Below, piece by piece: positions 34,781-43,585 of a stretch of 64,000 nt of DNA (position 1 is the stretch's first letter; the number at the start of each line of letters is the position of its first letter). The position numbers and the translations under genes were made by a program. The stretch comes from Saprospiraceae bacterium (lineage in GTDB: Bacteria; Bacteroidota; Bacteroidia; Chitinophagales; Saprospiraceae), in NCBI GenBank assembly GCA_016722285.1, contig JADKGI010000011.1, positions 62,001 to 126,000 of the forward strand, given 5' to 3'. The notes below the pieces were generated by a model. That model did not search any database and was not told the origin of the DNA. It saw only the letters and a list, made by a program, of their open reading frames with translations.

Positions 34781-35010
34781 TTGAAAACAAGCATATTTGT
34801 ATGGATATTGGCAAGTCTTACCTACCTTTCATATGGTCAATTGCCAACTTCTGTAGATAACATTTATACCTTCATCAAATCATACCCCTTTTTGCGCAAT
34901 ACAGTTAAATGGAAAATAATTGAAGATGGTTTCATTAAAAATCAAAAATGCTTCATCACTTCGTGACACAATGTTTGCTAAAAGGAAAGTTTGCAATTTT
35001 CCGAAACAAT
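34781..35010 (+). pseudogene. Remnant of a secreted S41-type peptidase N-terminus
   Basis: A TTG-started frame gives a signal peptide (IFVWILASLTYLSYGQ) and a short stretch DNIYTFIKSYPFLRNTVKW, a pattern seen at the N-terminus of secreted S41-like peptidases. It stops at 34966; one frame over, IKNASSLRDTMFA continues the same similarity before vanishing. So the piece is both frameshifted and truncated. Family assignment is from memory and weak. Confidence 0.35.
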
Positions 35011-35038
35011 TTGAAAGCCCTTAAAAAATGCCAGTAAT

Positions 35039-35072
35039 TTTGGACTAAAATCAGAGTTTTAGTTTATATTTG
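35039..35072 (+). promoter_or_regulatory. Promoter upstream of the AraC-family gene
   Basis: TTTG at 35039-35042 and TATATTTG at 35065-35072, 22 bp apart, approximate the Bacteroidota -33/-7 pair. The leader to the ATG at 35183 would be about 105 nt. Confidence 0.45.
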
Positions 35073-35182
35073 ATTAACAAATGGATTTTTGAAGCTTTTT
35101 TGTTAGGGCGTAGGGCTTCCGCATGGTGCAAATCCACATTGAATTGAAACAATTAGAACAATAATTCAGAAAAGTCCTGACA

Positions 35183-36103
35183 ATGGACCAGCATCGAATT
35201 CAACTCAAAAGGAAAAAAGAAATTCTCAACATTGAGACTTTAGAGATGTTTGAGAGACTAATCAATCGGGATTTGAATACATACGATATAGACATGCTTG
35301 TAATGCCTGGAACCCTGGAAGAAAAGCATAAGAATTGTGAAACCATTCCGGCTTTGAGAAGACAGTTTAATCTGATTTACTTATTTCAGGAAGGTGAACA
35401 TGATGTAAATCTCGGAGCTGATCACTTAGAGTTAAAACCGAACGACTTGGTCATAGTTCCCGAAAATATGGTTTACTCAAGCGATCATATTAAGAACTGC
35501 AAAGGATATTGTATTCACTTCAAAACGGAATTTCTTAAACCACACCTTGTAAGACCACTTACAGAAGAGTTTCCTTATTTTCATTTTGATTCACCACATA
35601 TCATTAACCTGAATCAGACTGAAAGTGAATTAATACAGACAGCATTTAAAGACATAATAGCCGAATTCAACCGTTTCTCATCAGAAAAAAACTTTATTCT
35701 TTGCAATCTCATTTATATTCTACTTCTAAGAGTGAGGGAAATATATAGGACTCGTGTGAAAGAGCTAAAAAATATGGTGAGTAGGCGTGACCAATTAGCA
35801 AATAGTTTTAAGCTTCTGGTGGAGAAACATTTTATTGAATTCCGAAAAGTAAATGATTATGCTGACATGCTGCACATCTCACCTGGGCATCTTTCAGAAG
35901 TAGTAAGAGATACATTCGGACGTCCGCCATCACAAATTATTCACCACATTTTATTGCTCGAGTCAAAAGTCCAGCTGGGCACAACTGATAAGTCTGTGTC
36001 AGAAATTGCCTACCACTTGAAATTTGATGATCCACCTCATTTCACTCATTTTATAAAAAAGCAGACCGGCTTTTCTCCAAGGGAACTTCGAAAGAATCTC
36101 TGA
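35183..36103 (+). CDS. AraC-family transcriptional regulator
   Basis: 306 residues. N-terminal cupin-like sensor domain (LIYLFQEGEHDVNLGADHLELKP... DLVIVPENMVYSSDH) and a C-terminal pair of helix-turn-helices: VNDYADMLHISPGHLSEVVRDTFG followed by PPSQIIHHILLLESKVQL, then SVSEIAYHLKFDDPPHFTHFIKKQTGFSPRELR, the AraC signature. It probably senses a small molecule and controls the cupin protein gene that follows on the same strand. Confidence 0.92.
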   Translation: MDQHRIQLKRKKEILNIETLEMFERLINRDLNTYDIDMLVMPGTLEEKHKNCETIPALRRQFNLIYLFQEGEHDVNLGADHLELKPNDLVIVPENMVYSSDHIKNCKGYCIHFKTEFLKPHLVRPLTEEFPYFHFDSPHIINLNQTESELIQTAFKDIIAEFNRFSSEKNFILCNLIYILLLRVREIYRTRVKELKNMVSRRDQLANSFKLLVEKHFIEFRKVNDYADMLHISPGHLSEVVRDTFGRPPSQIIHHILLLESKVQLGTTDKSVSEIAYHLKFDDPPHFTHFIKKQTGFSPRELRKNL

Positions 36104-36177
36104 TTGATACAATACTTACCGAAATATTTACAACTCTATCCATATAATATTTTCTTCATTTGCAAGAAAAAAAAACA

Positions 36178-36558
36178 ATGGAGACAACATTAAAAAATTC
36201 CAAATTTGCTGAATGGAAAAACTTTGGCAAAGCAGATGAAATCCGGGAATTTCCAAAAGGGAGACTGGAACTAATCAAAGTCGGTGGTGCTGTAGTAGGT
36301 CGGGGTATATTTGAACCCGGATGGAAGTGGTCAACCTCTGTTCAGCCTCTTGTAAATACACACAGCTGTGAGGCACCACATTTTCAGTATCATGTATCGG
36401 GTGTCCTTCGTATCAAGATGGATGATGGAACTGAATTTGATTGTGTCCCCGGAGATGTATCACTTCTGCCATCAGGACATGATGCATGGACGGTAGGTGA
36501 TGAAGCAGCTGTGGTTATTGATTTTCAAGGTATGATTGATTATGCCAAACATTTGTAA
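36178..36558 (+). CDS. Cupin-domain protein
   Basis: 126 residues from ATG 36178 (the frame is open from 36160, but the METTLKNSKF start fits the family). Single cupin: KWSTSVQPLVNTHSCEAPHFQYHVSGVL holds the first motif with His/Glu/His-like positions, VPGDVSLLPSGHDAWTVGD the second. Cytoplasmic, substrate unknown. It follows the AraC gene by 74 bp, probably its target. Confidence 0.82.
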   Translation: METTLKNSKFAEWKNFGKADEIREFPKGRLELIKVGGAVVGRGIFEPGWKWSTSVQPLVNTHSCEAPHFQYHVSGVLRIKMDDGTEFDCVPGDVSLLPSGHDAWTVGDEAAVVIDFQGMIDYAKHL

Positions 36559-36829
36559 TCAGTTTGTATCTTTATAATATTTGGTTGGCCGGAAAAAGGA
36601 TTATCTATTCTTATTTTGGGCTTTGTAGTTCCACATATATGGAATCGCATTTTATCAGGGGTTGATAAAAGATAAATCAGGAGATGGAAATACACACTTA
36701 TTAGTATTGATACATATTGGGTTGCAAAAACCGATGCAATATTATTTTATTAACCGTAGTGAATGATATTAATGCATAACGGGTATGCTGAAAACCAGTT
36801 TGATTATTTAAAATTTAAAATCAAAAATT

Positions 36830-37315
36830 ATGAACTTCAATCTCAATTCAGTGACTGCAATATCGGCAATTTTGCTTATAGTCACTTCTTGCAGTCAAAA
36901 AAGCAATTCTCTTACTGAAGAAGATCGAACGGAAATCACTCAAGCGCACAAAGCAGCTACAGACCCTGTAGAAGCCGACCCTGGTCATGTTGATTGGAAA
37001 GCATTTATCGAAAGACACTACTCAAAAGATGCGGTTTTATTGCCTTCCAACAGTCCTGAAATTGTTGGTTCTGATGCTATTTTCGCCTTTATGTCTGGTT
37101 GGCCACCTGTCAAAAAGTTTAAAGTAGAAGATGTAGAAATGAAAGGCACTAAAGAACTGGCTTATATCAAAGTTTCTTATAACATTATAATGATGATAAA
37201 TGACACCACGGAGGTGACAGAAACTGGGAGAGACATTGAGTTGTGGAAGAAATATGATGATGGTAAATGGCGGTGTTTCCTTGATATTTGGAATTCTGAT
37301 ATGCCTTCAAAATAG
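36830..37315 (+). CDS. Lipoprotein with SnoaL/DUF4440-like (NTF2-fold) domain
   Basis: 161 residues. Signal peptide with lipobox (LLIVTSC, Cys about 21), so anchored in the envelope after lipidation. The remainder has the layout of an NTF2-like DUF4440 domain: HVDWKAFIERHYSKDAVLLPSNSPEIVGSDAIFAF, then FKVEDVEMKGTKELAYIKVSYN and GRDIELWKKYDDGKWRCFLDIWNSD. These domains can be ketosteroid-isomerase-like or ligand-binding; no function can be given. Confidence 0.78.
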   Translation: MNFNLNSVTAISAILLIVTSCSQKSNSLTEEDRTEITQAHKAATDPVEADPGHVDWKAFIERHYSKDAVLLPSNSPEIVGSDAIFAFMSGWPPVKKFKVEDVEMKGTKELAYIKVSYNIIMMINDTTEVTETGRDIELWKKYDDGKWRCFLDIWNSDMPSK

Positions 37316-37740
37316 TAGTAATCTCTATTAGTGTATAAATGCTTAATACCCCTTAAGGGTTTTAGCAAAAACAAACCATAAAGGTTTTTAGTTTAGGTGG
37401 ATTTAAGTATTTATTGAGTTTCTAACTTTCCAAAAGCTTTTGCAATTTGTTATTGGTAATGCTTTTTAATATTTGATCGGAACTGAACACAAATGCAATG
37501 CGCATTTAGCAAACTATGAAATGTAAAATTAGGCAAAATTAATCCAAAAAATTCAATCTGATACCTCCCTTTATGTTGGGCACCAGCTTTTAGTTTGAAT
37601 ATTATAATGATGATTGAGTCCGGTATTTTACTTATTCAAAGCTATATGACAAGAAACTATTGATTAAATATTGATTAGTGTATAGCTCCTTTGGAAGGAT
37701 ATTATTTACGATTGAAATAAAAGTCTTATTTATACAGTAC
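37316..37740. other. Intergenic stretch without recognised genes
   Basis: 425 bp between a plus-strand lipoprotein gene and the terminator of a minus-strand gene. Only a 10-bp palindrome CCCTTAAGGG (37350-37359) stands out, of no clear use. Confidence 0.45.
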
Positions 37741-37780
37741 AAAAAAAGGTACCTGCTCCTTCTTGCACAGCGCAGGTACC
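37741..37780 (-). terminator. Rho-independent terminator of the outer-membrane-protein gene
   Basis: A 9-bp perfect inverted repeat, GGTACCTGC (37748-37756) with GCAGGTACC (37772-37780), followed on the minus strand by seven T (A run at 37741-37747). It lies 34 bp past the stop of the gene at 37815. A textbook intrinsic terminator. Confidence 0.85.
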
Positions 37781-37814
37781 GTCCATACAACTATTTATTA
37801 TTCACACTTAAATC

Positions 37815-38555
37815 CTATTTTCGGTGAAATTTATAATCAAAAATCCCCAGCTTCAAACCCATATTAAAATTCAATCCACCTAACTGAGAACCGGATAACT
37901 GATAAACTGCGGCGGCATTATTTTTCGCAAAAGCAGCTATTCTGTAACTTGTTCCGATAAAAAATTTACCATATTTGAAGAGATTCAGATTTACATTGAT
38001 GCCTGGTTCGATGGAACCGAAGCGGGTACCATCACGCATGCCACGACCATGATCCCCATTAAATTCCCGTCCATCATGATGGTCCAGACTGTCCGGATAA
38101 TTTTTGGCAAAATCAAAAGAATCGACAGAAGCCATTCCGAATCCCAATTGGATCGGAAATGAGACGTGAATAAGCTTGCCCGGATGAATGGAATATTCCA
38201 TTTTTACTCCCATATTTCTGACATTGAGTCTGAGAGACTTACTGCTACTAATGTCCGAAGGGGTGTAATTCCGATCAATGGTTTGTTTGACAAAGGCACC
38301 TACAGCGAGTTTTTGATTCATTACAAACATGACGGAACCATTGCCAAATCCAGTGAATTGACCTGCCAAATGCCCCAGTTGTAATTCAGGAGATACATAA
38401 AGACCTATGGAATTTAACTTCAGGGACCCGAATAATGTATGAGTTGTATCCGAATTTACAGGATTTGTTACCATCATATCCTGACAAATTCCGGTTTGTA
38501 CAAAGGAAATCAACATTGAAATAATAAAGACAAGGCTTTTGTGTTTAAGTGACAT
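37815..38555 (-). CDS. Outer-membrane beta-barrel-like protein
   Basis: 246 residues from ATG 38555; the frame runs to 38693 but only this start gives a signal peptide (MSLKHKSLVFIISMLISFVQT, cut after GICQ). The mature part is made of alternating amphipathic beta strands (IGLYVSPELQLGHLAGQFTGFG; KLAVGAFVKQT; LIHVSFPIQLGFGMAS; KFFIGTSYRIAAFA; FNMGLKLGIFDYKF) and ends in an aromatic/basic strand. I do not recognise a family. A strong terminator follows. Confidence 0.72.
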   Translation of the reverse strand: MSLKHKSLVFIISMLISFVQTGICQDMMVTNPVNSDTTHTLFGSLKLNSIGLYVSPELQLGHLAGQFTGFGNGSVMFVMNQKLAVGAFVKQTIDRNYTPSDISSSKSLRLNVRNMGVKMEYSIHPGKLIHVSFPIQLGFGMASVDSFDFAKNYPDSLDHHDGREFNGDHGRGMRDGTRFGSIEPGINVNLNLFKYGKFFIGTSYRIAAFAKNNAAAVYQLSGSQLGGLNFNMGLKLGIFDYKFHRK

Positions 38556-38839
38556 TTTTAAATTTTTTAGACTGTGTAAAATTTTATTTCGATTCTGAAA
38601 GTTATAAGGCAAGTTATTATTTATTAATTTGGTTGGATATTGATAAAATAATTTGTCCCATTCACGATAATACCCTATACGGATGAATTTCATATTTGGT
38701 GTGTTTAGTCTTGAAAAAAAACCAATGGGCTTATTTTCATTTTTATATGATCCAATTTTTACATTTTTTAGGTTTGACTTATTACGACCCCACTATTTGA
38801 CCGTTTCTTTCGTATAGGCTTAATAACACATGAATTCAG

Positions 38840-39442
38840 TTGTTTTTCAGAAAAAAAATATCATACAATAATCAGGATTTGAATTCCATCATCAAGGCAT
38901 GTGCTTCTGATGACCCTAACGCCCAGCGCGAATTAGTCACCCTATATTATGTATATGCATCAAAGATTTGCAGGCTATATGGAAAATCTGAAGAGGAATG
39001 TGACGAAATGATCAATGATGGGTTTTTAAAGGTATTGAACAATATACATAAATACGACTACAGCAAAGCTTTTAAAGGCTGGATGAGGGCCATTTTCATA
39101 AATTCCTGTATCGACTATTACAGAAAATATTATCAAAAAAATAATGTTGTATCACTCGAACTCATTCATGACGTGGAAGTGAATACAGACATTATTTCTA
39201 CATTATCAGCCGAAGAATTGATGTCTTTGGTCACCAGACTTCCGGATTCTTGCAGAATTGTTTTTATCCTCTACGTCATCGATGGTTATAAGCATCATGA
39301 AATCGGAGAGCTCCTTGGGATACAGGAAGGAACTTCCAAATCAAATCTGAGAGATGCCAGAATAAAGCTAAAAAAATTAATTTTTAATGAATATGGCGAA
39401 CATACATTTATCCCTTATTCAAAAAAAGTAGATCATGACTGA
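38840..39442 (+). CDS. ECF-type sigma factor (first gene of the ApbE/DUF4266/DUF3570 operon)
   Basis: 200 residues. Sigma2: ELVTLYYVYASKICRLYGKSEEECDEMINDGFLKVLNNI, then KAFKGWMRAIFINSCIDYYRK; sigma4: LPDSCRIVFILYVIDGYKHHEIGELLGIQEGTSKSNLRDARIKL. The frame has only a TTG start at 38840; an ATG at 38830 is out of frame because of an A8 run (38851-38858), and seven A would join it. The stop overlaps the start of the next gene (ATGA-type, 8 nt), as in sigma/anti-sigma pairs. It is expected to control its own operon and perhaps other envelope genes. Confidence 0.9.
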   Translation: MFFRKKISYNNQDLNSIIKACASDDPNAQRELVTLYYVYASKICRLYGKSEEECDEMINDGFLKVLNNIHKYDYSKAFKGWMRAIFINSCIDYYRKYYQKNNVVSLELIHDVEVNTDIISTLSAEELMSLVTRLPDSCRIVFILYVIDGYKHHEIGELLGIQEGTSKSNLRDARIKLKKLIFNEYGEHTFIPYSKKVDHD

Positions 39443-40796
39443 CAATAGATTTGACGACATAGTAAAACGAAAGTTAAATACACTTGAAGGATATTCTGTA
39501 TCACAGGCAAAGATTGACAGAATTATGGGGCTTAAGCAGGTCAAACTACCCTGGTATAAGCAGCACTTCCTAAAACTAACTTTAGCTATCGGGACGATGA
39601 TTGTCCTTGGCTTTCTCGGATTAAAAGTTAAAAATCTATCGCAGACGATTTCTGAGTTAACTTTGGCCCAATCATCAGCAGATGCGCATCCTTCTTATAA
39701 TGAATCGTTTACTGATATTGAGAAAGAAGCTGATATGCCCGGAGCAGCAAAAAATCCTGATGGACCCAAACCGGAAATCGGTGCATATACGACAATTAGC
39801 CATTCTGAAAGTGAGAACAAACAGGCAGCCAATATTGTATTACCCGAAAAGGATAAAAGTAAAGATAAATCCGTGAATTTCGGCAGAATAATAGCAGGAA
39901 CTTCAAATAATATCTCAAGACCCGTTATAAAAAGAATTAAAATTCCCGTTTCAATAGCGCATATCATTACAGCTGAAAATTCGGAATTAAAGCAACGCAT
40001 GACTGAAAACACATCTGTCAATAACATAGTTCCAATACAGGACACCGATACAGGTGCGACTCATTATGCTTCTGAAAATATCTCTGTGGTCTTACCAAAT
40101 ATATTTACCATACCTCTTAAGCAAATCTTATCAAGTGAAGATCAAAAGGTCAAAATAGGCAATATCCCATCCGATGAATTTAAACTTACAGAACCGCTGT
40201 TGACCAGACAGCCTACCCGATTTGGGTTTGGGCCAGCTTTGGGTGCAGGGCACGAAAATATCAACGCAGGTCTTTTGATTGATTACAGTTTGGGTAAGAG
40301 TTTTGGTCTGATGGCAGGTGTGCGCTTCAATAAAAACAGAGAAAGAAAATATGACAATGATGACTCATTCAGTCAAAGCAATCAGGATGAATTTGCAAAT
40401 GTATATGCACCAACACACGGAGGAAAAAAGCTGAAAGACATTGTGGTAAGAGAAAATCGAATCGAAATACCATTATACTTTCAATATTTCAGACCTGTGA
40501 CCAATTCAATATATCTTATGGCTTATGCAGGTCCTGTTTTGGGGTTTTCTGAAAAACATACCGGTAGCTTCCAAATTGAAGGCGCCACTGATATACTGAA
40601 TTTTCAAAAATCAATTAACCATCCTCTTTTTTCCAGTGTAGAGACGGGGCTTGGGGTTGGGAAATCTTTAGGGCATTTTTCTTTTCAATTGCTTCCTTCT
40701 GTTTCTCTTCCGGTTTCAGCTGAAAATTCGATGCATTCAAAAAAACATATGGAGCTGAATTTTTTCGGACAGTTCCGGGCAATATATCATTTTTAA
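39435..40796 (+). CDS. Membrane-spanning probable anti-sigma protein with C-terminal outer-membrane-barrel-like domain
   Basis: 453 residues. A 45-residue cytoplasmic N-terminus (DDIVKRKLNTLEGYSVSQAK), one TM helix at about 46-64 (FLKLTLAIGTMIVLGFLGLKV), a long polar linker (about 70-260) rich in Ser/Lys/Glu, and a C-terminal region of about 190 residues with beta-barrel character (RFGFGPALGAGHENINAGLLI, FGLMAGVRFNKNRERKY, IEIPLYFQYFRPV). The overlap with the sigma gene and the topology fit an anti-sigma factor that reaches across the periplasm towards the outer membrane. Such sigma-linked barrel proteins occur in Bacteroidota; the mechanism here is inference. Confidence 0.75.
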   Translation: MTDNRFDDIVKRKLNTLEGYSVSQAKIDRIMGLKQVKLPWYKQHFLKLTLAIGTMIVLGFLGLKVKNLSQTISELTLAQSSADAHPSYNESFTDIEKEADMPGAAKNPDGPKPEIGAYTTISHSESENKQAANIVLPEKDKSKDKSVNFGRIIAGTSNNISRPVIKRIKIPVSIAHIITAENSELKQRMTENTSVNNIVPIQDTDTGATHYASENISVVLPNIFTIPLKQILSSEDQKVKIGNIPSDEFKLTEPLLTRQPTRFGFGPALGAGHENINAGLLIDYSLGKSFGLMAGVRFNKNRERKYDNDDSFSQSNQDEFANVYAPTHGGKKLKDIVVRENRIEIPLYFQYFRPVTNSIYLMAYAGPVLGFSEKHTGSFQIEGATDILNFQKSINHPLFSSVETGLGVGKSLGHFSFQLLPSVSLPVSAENSMHSKKHMELNFFGQFRAIYHF

Positions 40797-40881
40797 ATAT
40801 TCAAAATATATGTTTTTATAATTGAAAGTGACTATCAGAAAATCACAAGATCTTTTGACATTTTGGAATAAACTTATAGGA

Positions 40882-41808
40882 ATGCAATCATATTCAGAAA
40901 CTATAAAATTGATGGGAAATATGTTTTCCTTTTGTGCAATGCATCAAAACCAAAGTATTGCTCACATTGCGGTGTCAGAAGGCATTAGTGAAGTGAGAAG
41001 GATAGAAAAGTTGCTTACAAGTTTTTCTGAAAATAGTATAACAGCAGAGATCAACAGAAATGCAGGTTTCAGACCTGTGACCGTAACGGATGAGGTATTT
41101 GATCTGATACAAAGAAGCATTAAAATTTCCGATATAACCCAGGGTGCTTTTGACATTTCATACGGCTCTGCAGAAAAGAGATTCTGGAATTTTGATAAAA
41201 ATATGACAAGCTTACCAAACCCGAAGAATGCCATTAAAAATGTACGTTTAGTAGATTACAGAAATATCATAATCAACCGTGAAGACTCAACGGTATTACT
41301 TAAAAACAGAGGAATGAGAATAGGGTTTGGTGGTATTGGGAAGGGATATGCAGCCGAAAGGGCAAAATATATGATGAAGAAAATGGGAATAGAAAACGGT
41401 ATAGTAAATGCTGCCGGTGATCTGACAACCTGGGGCCATCAGGAAAATGGGGAAGCATGGACAATAGGCATTGCAGATCCCAATCACAAATCCAAACTAT
41501 TTTCAAGCATCAGTATAAGTGATAAATCAGTGGCGACAAGTGGAGACTATGAAAAATATGTCGTCATCGGTGATGTCAGATATTCACATACGATAGATCC
41601 TAAAACGGGCATGCCTGCCAAAGGAATGAAGTCTGTCACTGTCATATGCTCTAATGCAGAGTTAGCAGATGCGTTGACGACTCCTATTATTATCATGGGA
41701 TGGGAATCCGGCCTGCATATGGTCAATCAATTGAATGGTGTCGAAGCCATCATCATCAACAATGACAATAAAATGTATTTTTCAAACAACATAAATGTAT
41801 TAAAATGA
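40882..41808 (+). CDS. apbE: FAD:protein FMN transferase (ApbE)
   Basis: ApbE attaches FMN from FAD through a phosphodiester to Thr/Ser of target proteins. Family blocks: TIKLMGNMFSF (start of the domain), ITQGAFDISYGSAEKRFW, RIGFGGIGKGYAAERAKYMM (the conserved G-G-I-G-K-G-Y/A motif), GIVNAAGDLTTWG, DKSVATSGDYEKY, RYSHTIDPKTGMP and a late NAELADALTT with the metal-binding Asp. 308 residues from ATG 40882 (first Met); TTG 40822 would add 20. Neither start gives a recognisable signal peptide or lipobox, although many ApbEs are exported lipoproteins. Its stop overlaps the DUF4266 start by 4 nt. Confidence 0.92.
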   Translation: MQSYSETIKLMGNMFSFCAMHQNQSIAHIAVSEGISEVRRIEKLLTSFSENSITAEINRNAGFRPVTVTDEVFDLIQRSIKISDITQGAFDISYGSAEKRFWNFDKNMTSLPNPKNAIKNVRLVDYRNIIINREDSTVLLKNRGMRIGFGGIGKGYAAERAKYMMKKMGIENGIVNAAGDLTTWGHQENGEAWTIGIADPNHKSKLFSSISISDKSVATSGDYEKYVVIGDVRYSHTIDPKTGMPAKGMKSVTVICSNAELADALTTPIIIMGWESGLHMVNQLNGVEAIIINNDNKMYFSNNINVLK

Positions 41809-42035
41809 AGAGAGTAAAGCAGTCAGGTAAAAATGTATTCTTCCCCCTTATTATTTTGACTTTTTTGGCATCATGTGCGACAGTGAAACCAAATGAAAAA
41901 GCTTACCTGAATGATGGTGAGATGGTTCTTGCCCTGCGAAAATTAGAAAAATTGGAAATCAACTTCCAGCTATACCGAGAAGGATCATCCGGAGCTACAG
42001 GTGGTAAAAGCAGTGGCGGATGCGGATGTAATTAG
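41805..42035 (+). CDS. DUF4266 lipoprotein, candidate flavinylated redox carrier
   Basis: 76 residues. Signal peptide with lipobox LASC (Cys24), so an envelope lipoprotein. The C-terminus is the DUF4266 type: YREGSSGATGGKSSGG, then CGCN with Cys73 and Cys75. Within it EGSSGAT (59-65) resembles the ApbE acceptor site Dxx(S/T)GA(T/S) as known from NqrC/RnfG, with Glu replacing Asp; Thr65 (codon 41997-41999) would take FMN. ApbE is the gene directly upstream, overlapping by 4 nt. The match is seen; flavinylation is inferred. Confidence 0.85.
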   Translation: MKRVKQSGKNVFFPLIILTFLASCATVKPNEKAYLNDGEMVLALRKLEKLEINFQLYREGSSGATGGKSSGGCGCN

Positions 42036-42097
42036 CAACATCTTCGGAATAATCTTATGAACTTTTTAAATAATCCACTTTTTATAAATATCTTTTA

Positions 42098-43309
42098 ATG
42101 TTAAAAATCAATCTGAGCATACTTGGCGTTTTTCTTTCATTGATGCAGATTTATTGCCAAAGCTTTATCATAGACTCCACAAAAATCTATAAACAAAAAA
42201 CACTGAGCTTTGAAGAAGCAAATATTATCAATTCATATTATCATCAGGAGGGCATCCATTCAGCTATCACCGGAGGCACAGGGACAGAAAAGTTATCAGA
42301 CTTTGCAAATGTTATCGACCTGAAATTATCATCATACAGTGGACGCGGCATCAAAAAAACATACGGCATTGAAATGGGTCTGGATTACTATACTTCTGCT
42401 TCTTCCGACAAAATTGACGCCAAAGTTTCTTCCGCATCTTCATCTGATGTCAGATTCTATCCAACCATTCATTATAGGCGTGAAGATGAAAAAACGGGTT
42501 TTGTATATGGTGCAAATATTTCATTCTCGAAAGAATACGACTATACGTCAAGAGGATTTGGAGGAAATTTGAGTAAATCATCCAAAAGTGGGAATACAGA
42601 GTTTGCCGCAAAAGCAAATATATTTCTGGATACATACAGCCAAATTGTAGCAAGTGAATTCAGAACAGGATTAACTGGCAGAGAAGGGTCAAAAGGAAAT
42701 ATTGGTAATGCTCCGAGGAATACTTATGACATGTCTTTAACCCTTTCTCAGGTCATTTCAAAGCGATTGCAAATTGCCCTGACAGCTGATGTGGACTACC
42801 AGTCAGGATTATTGAGTACACCTTTTCATAGGGTATATCTAGAAGGTGGAAGTCTGGTGCGGGAAGTATTACCCGACAAGCGCTTTAAAATCCCTGTCAG
42901 CTTGCGCGCCAATTATTTTTTGGGTGAGCGATTCATTATCCGGTCTTTTTATCGGTATTACAAGGACGATTGGGGTATGAATTCACATACTGTAAATGTA
43001 GAATTGCCTGTAAAGATAAATCCTTTCTTCTCTGTAAGTCCATTTTACAGGTATTATAAACAAAATGCAATTGATTACTTTGCCCCTTATCTTGAAAACA
43101 AAGCCAGTGCTCCGTTTGTAACGAGTGATTACGACCTATCCGGTTTTACAAGCCGGTTTTATGGGGTGGGTATCAGGCATACACCATTTAAGAGTATCTC
43201 AGATCTGTTCGCCATTTCTCAGATAGAATTGAGGGGAGCACTCTATAAAAGAAGCGATGGCTTGTCAGCCTCCATCGTCACGTTTAATATACAGTTTAAA
43301 GGATTCTAA
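42098..43309 (+). CDS. DUF3570 outer-membrane beta-barrel protein
   Basis: 403 residues with a signal peptide (MLKINLSILGVFLSLMQIYC, cut after Gln). The mature part is beta strand-rich and ends in Phe (QFKGF), typical of outer-membrane insertion by BAM. DUF3570 marks include GIKKTYGIEMGLDYYTSASS with the Ser/Ala-rich loop DAKVSSASSSDVRFYP, IHYRREDEKTGFVYG and FRTGLTGREGSKG. It follows the DUF4266 gene by 62 bp in the same operon. Its position next to ApbE and DUF4266 suggests an outer-membrane partner (channel or docking protein) of the flavinylated lipoprotein. Confidence 0.85.
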   Translation: MLKINLSILGVFLSLMQIYCQSFIIDSTKIYKQKTLSFEEANIINSYYHQEGIHSAITGGTGTEKLSDFANVIDLKLSSYSGRGIKKTYGIEMGLDYYTSASSDKIDAKVSSASSSDVRFYPTIHYRREDEKTGFVYGANISFSKEYDYTSRGFGGNLSKSSKSGNTEFAAKANIFLDTYSQIVASEFRTGLTGREGSKGNIGNAPRNTYDMSLTLSQVISKRLQIALTADVDYQSGLLSTPFHRVYLEGGSLVREVLPDKRFKIPVSLRANYFLGERFIIRSFYRYYKDDWGMNSHTVNVELPVKINPFFSVSPFYRYYKQNAIDYFAPYLENKASAPFVTSDYDLSGFTSRFYGVGIRHTPFKSISDLFAISQIELRGALYKRSDGLSASIVTFNIQFKGF

Positions 43310-43585
43310 AATTTTAAACTTTGATGTGAAAGGTCAATCTAACCAAATATTTCCGGTATAAAATTAATAGCCCTTATTCAACCATGATAGTAAATTATTT
43401 TAATAGGTTCTTCCATAAAAGGGAGGGCAATTAAAATATAAATACACCTAAATTTTAAATATTTCAGATTTTTAAATAAATTATGGCTATATTTCCTTAT
43501 CAGTTTTTTTATAGCACCAAGTTGGAGTCAAAGAAAAATAAAAAACAGAGTTAAATACACATAATCCATTTTAATTCTGGCTGGT

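Noticed and set aside
37350..37359. CCCTTAAGGG palindrome as an operator
   Set aside because: Too short, with no promoter box or gene start nearby.
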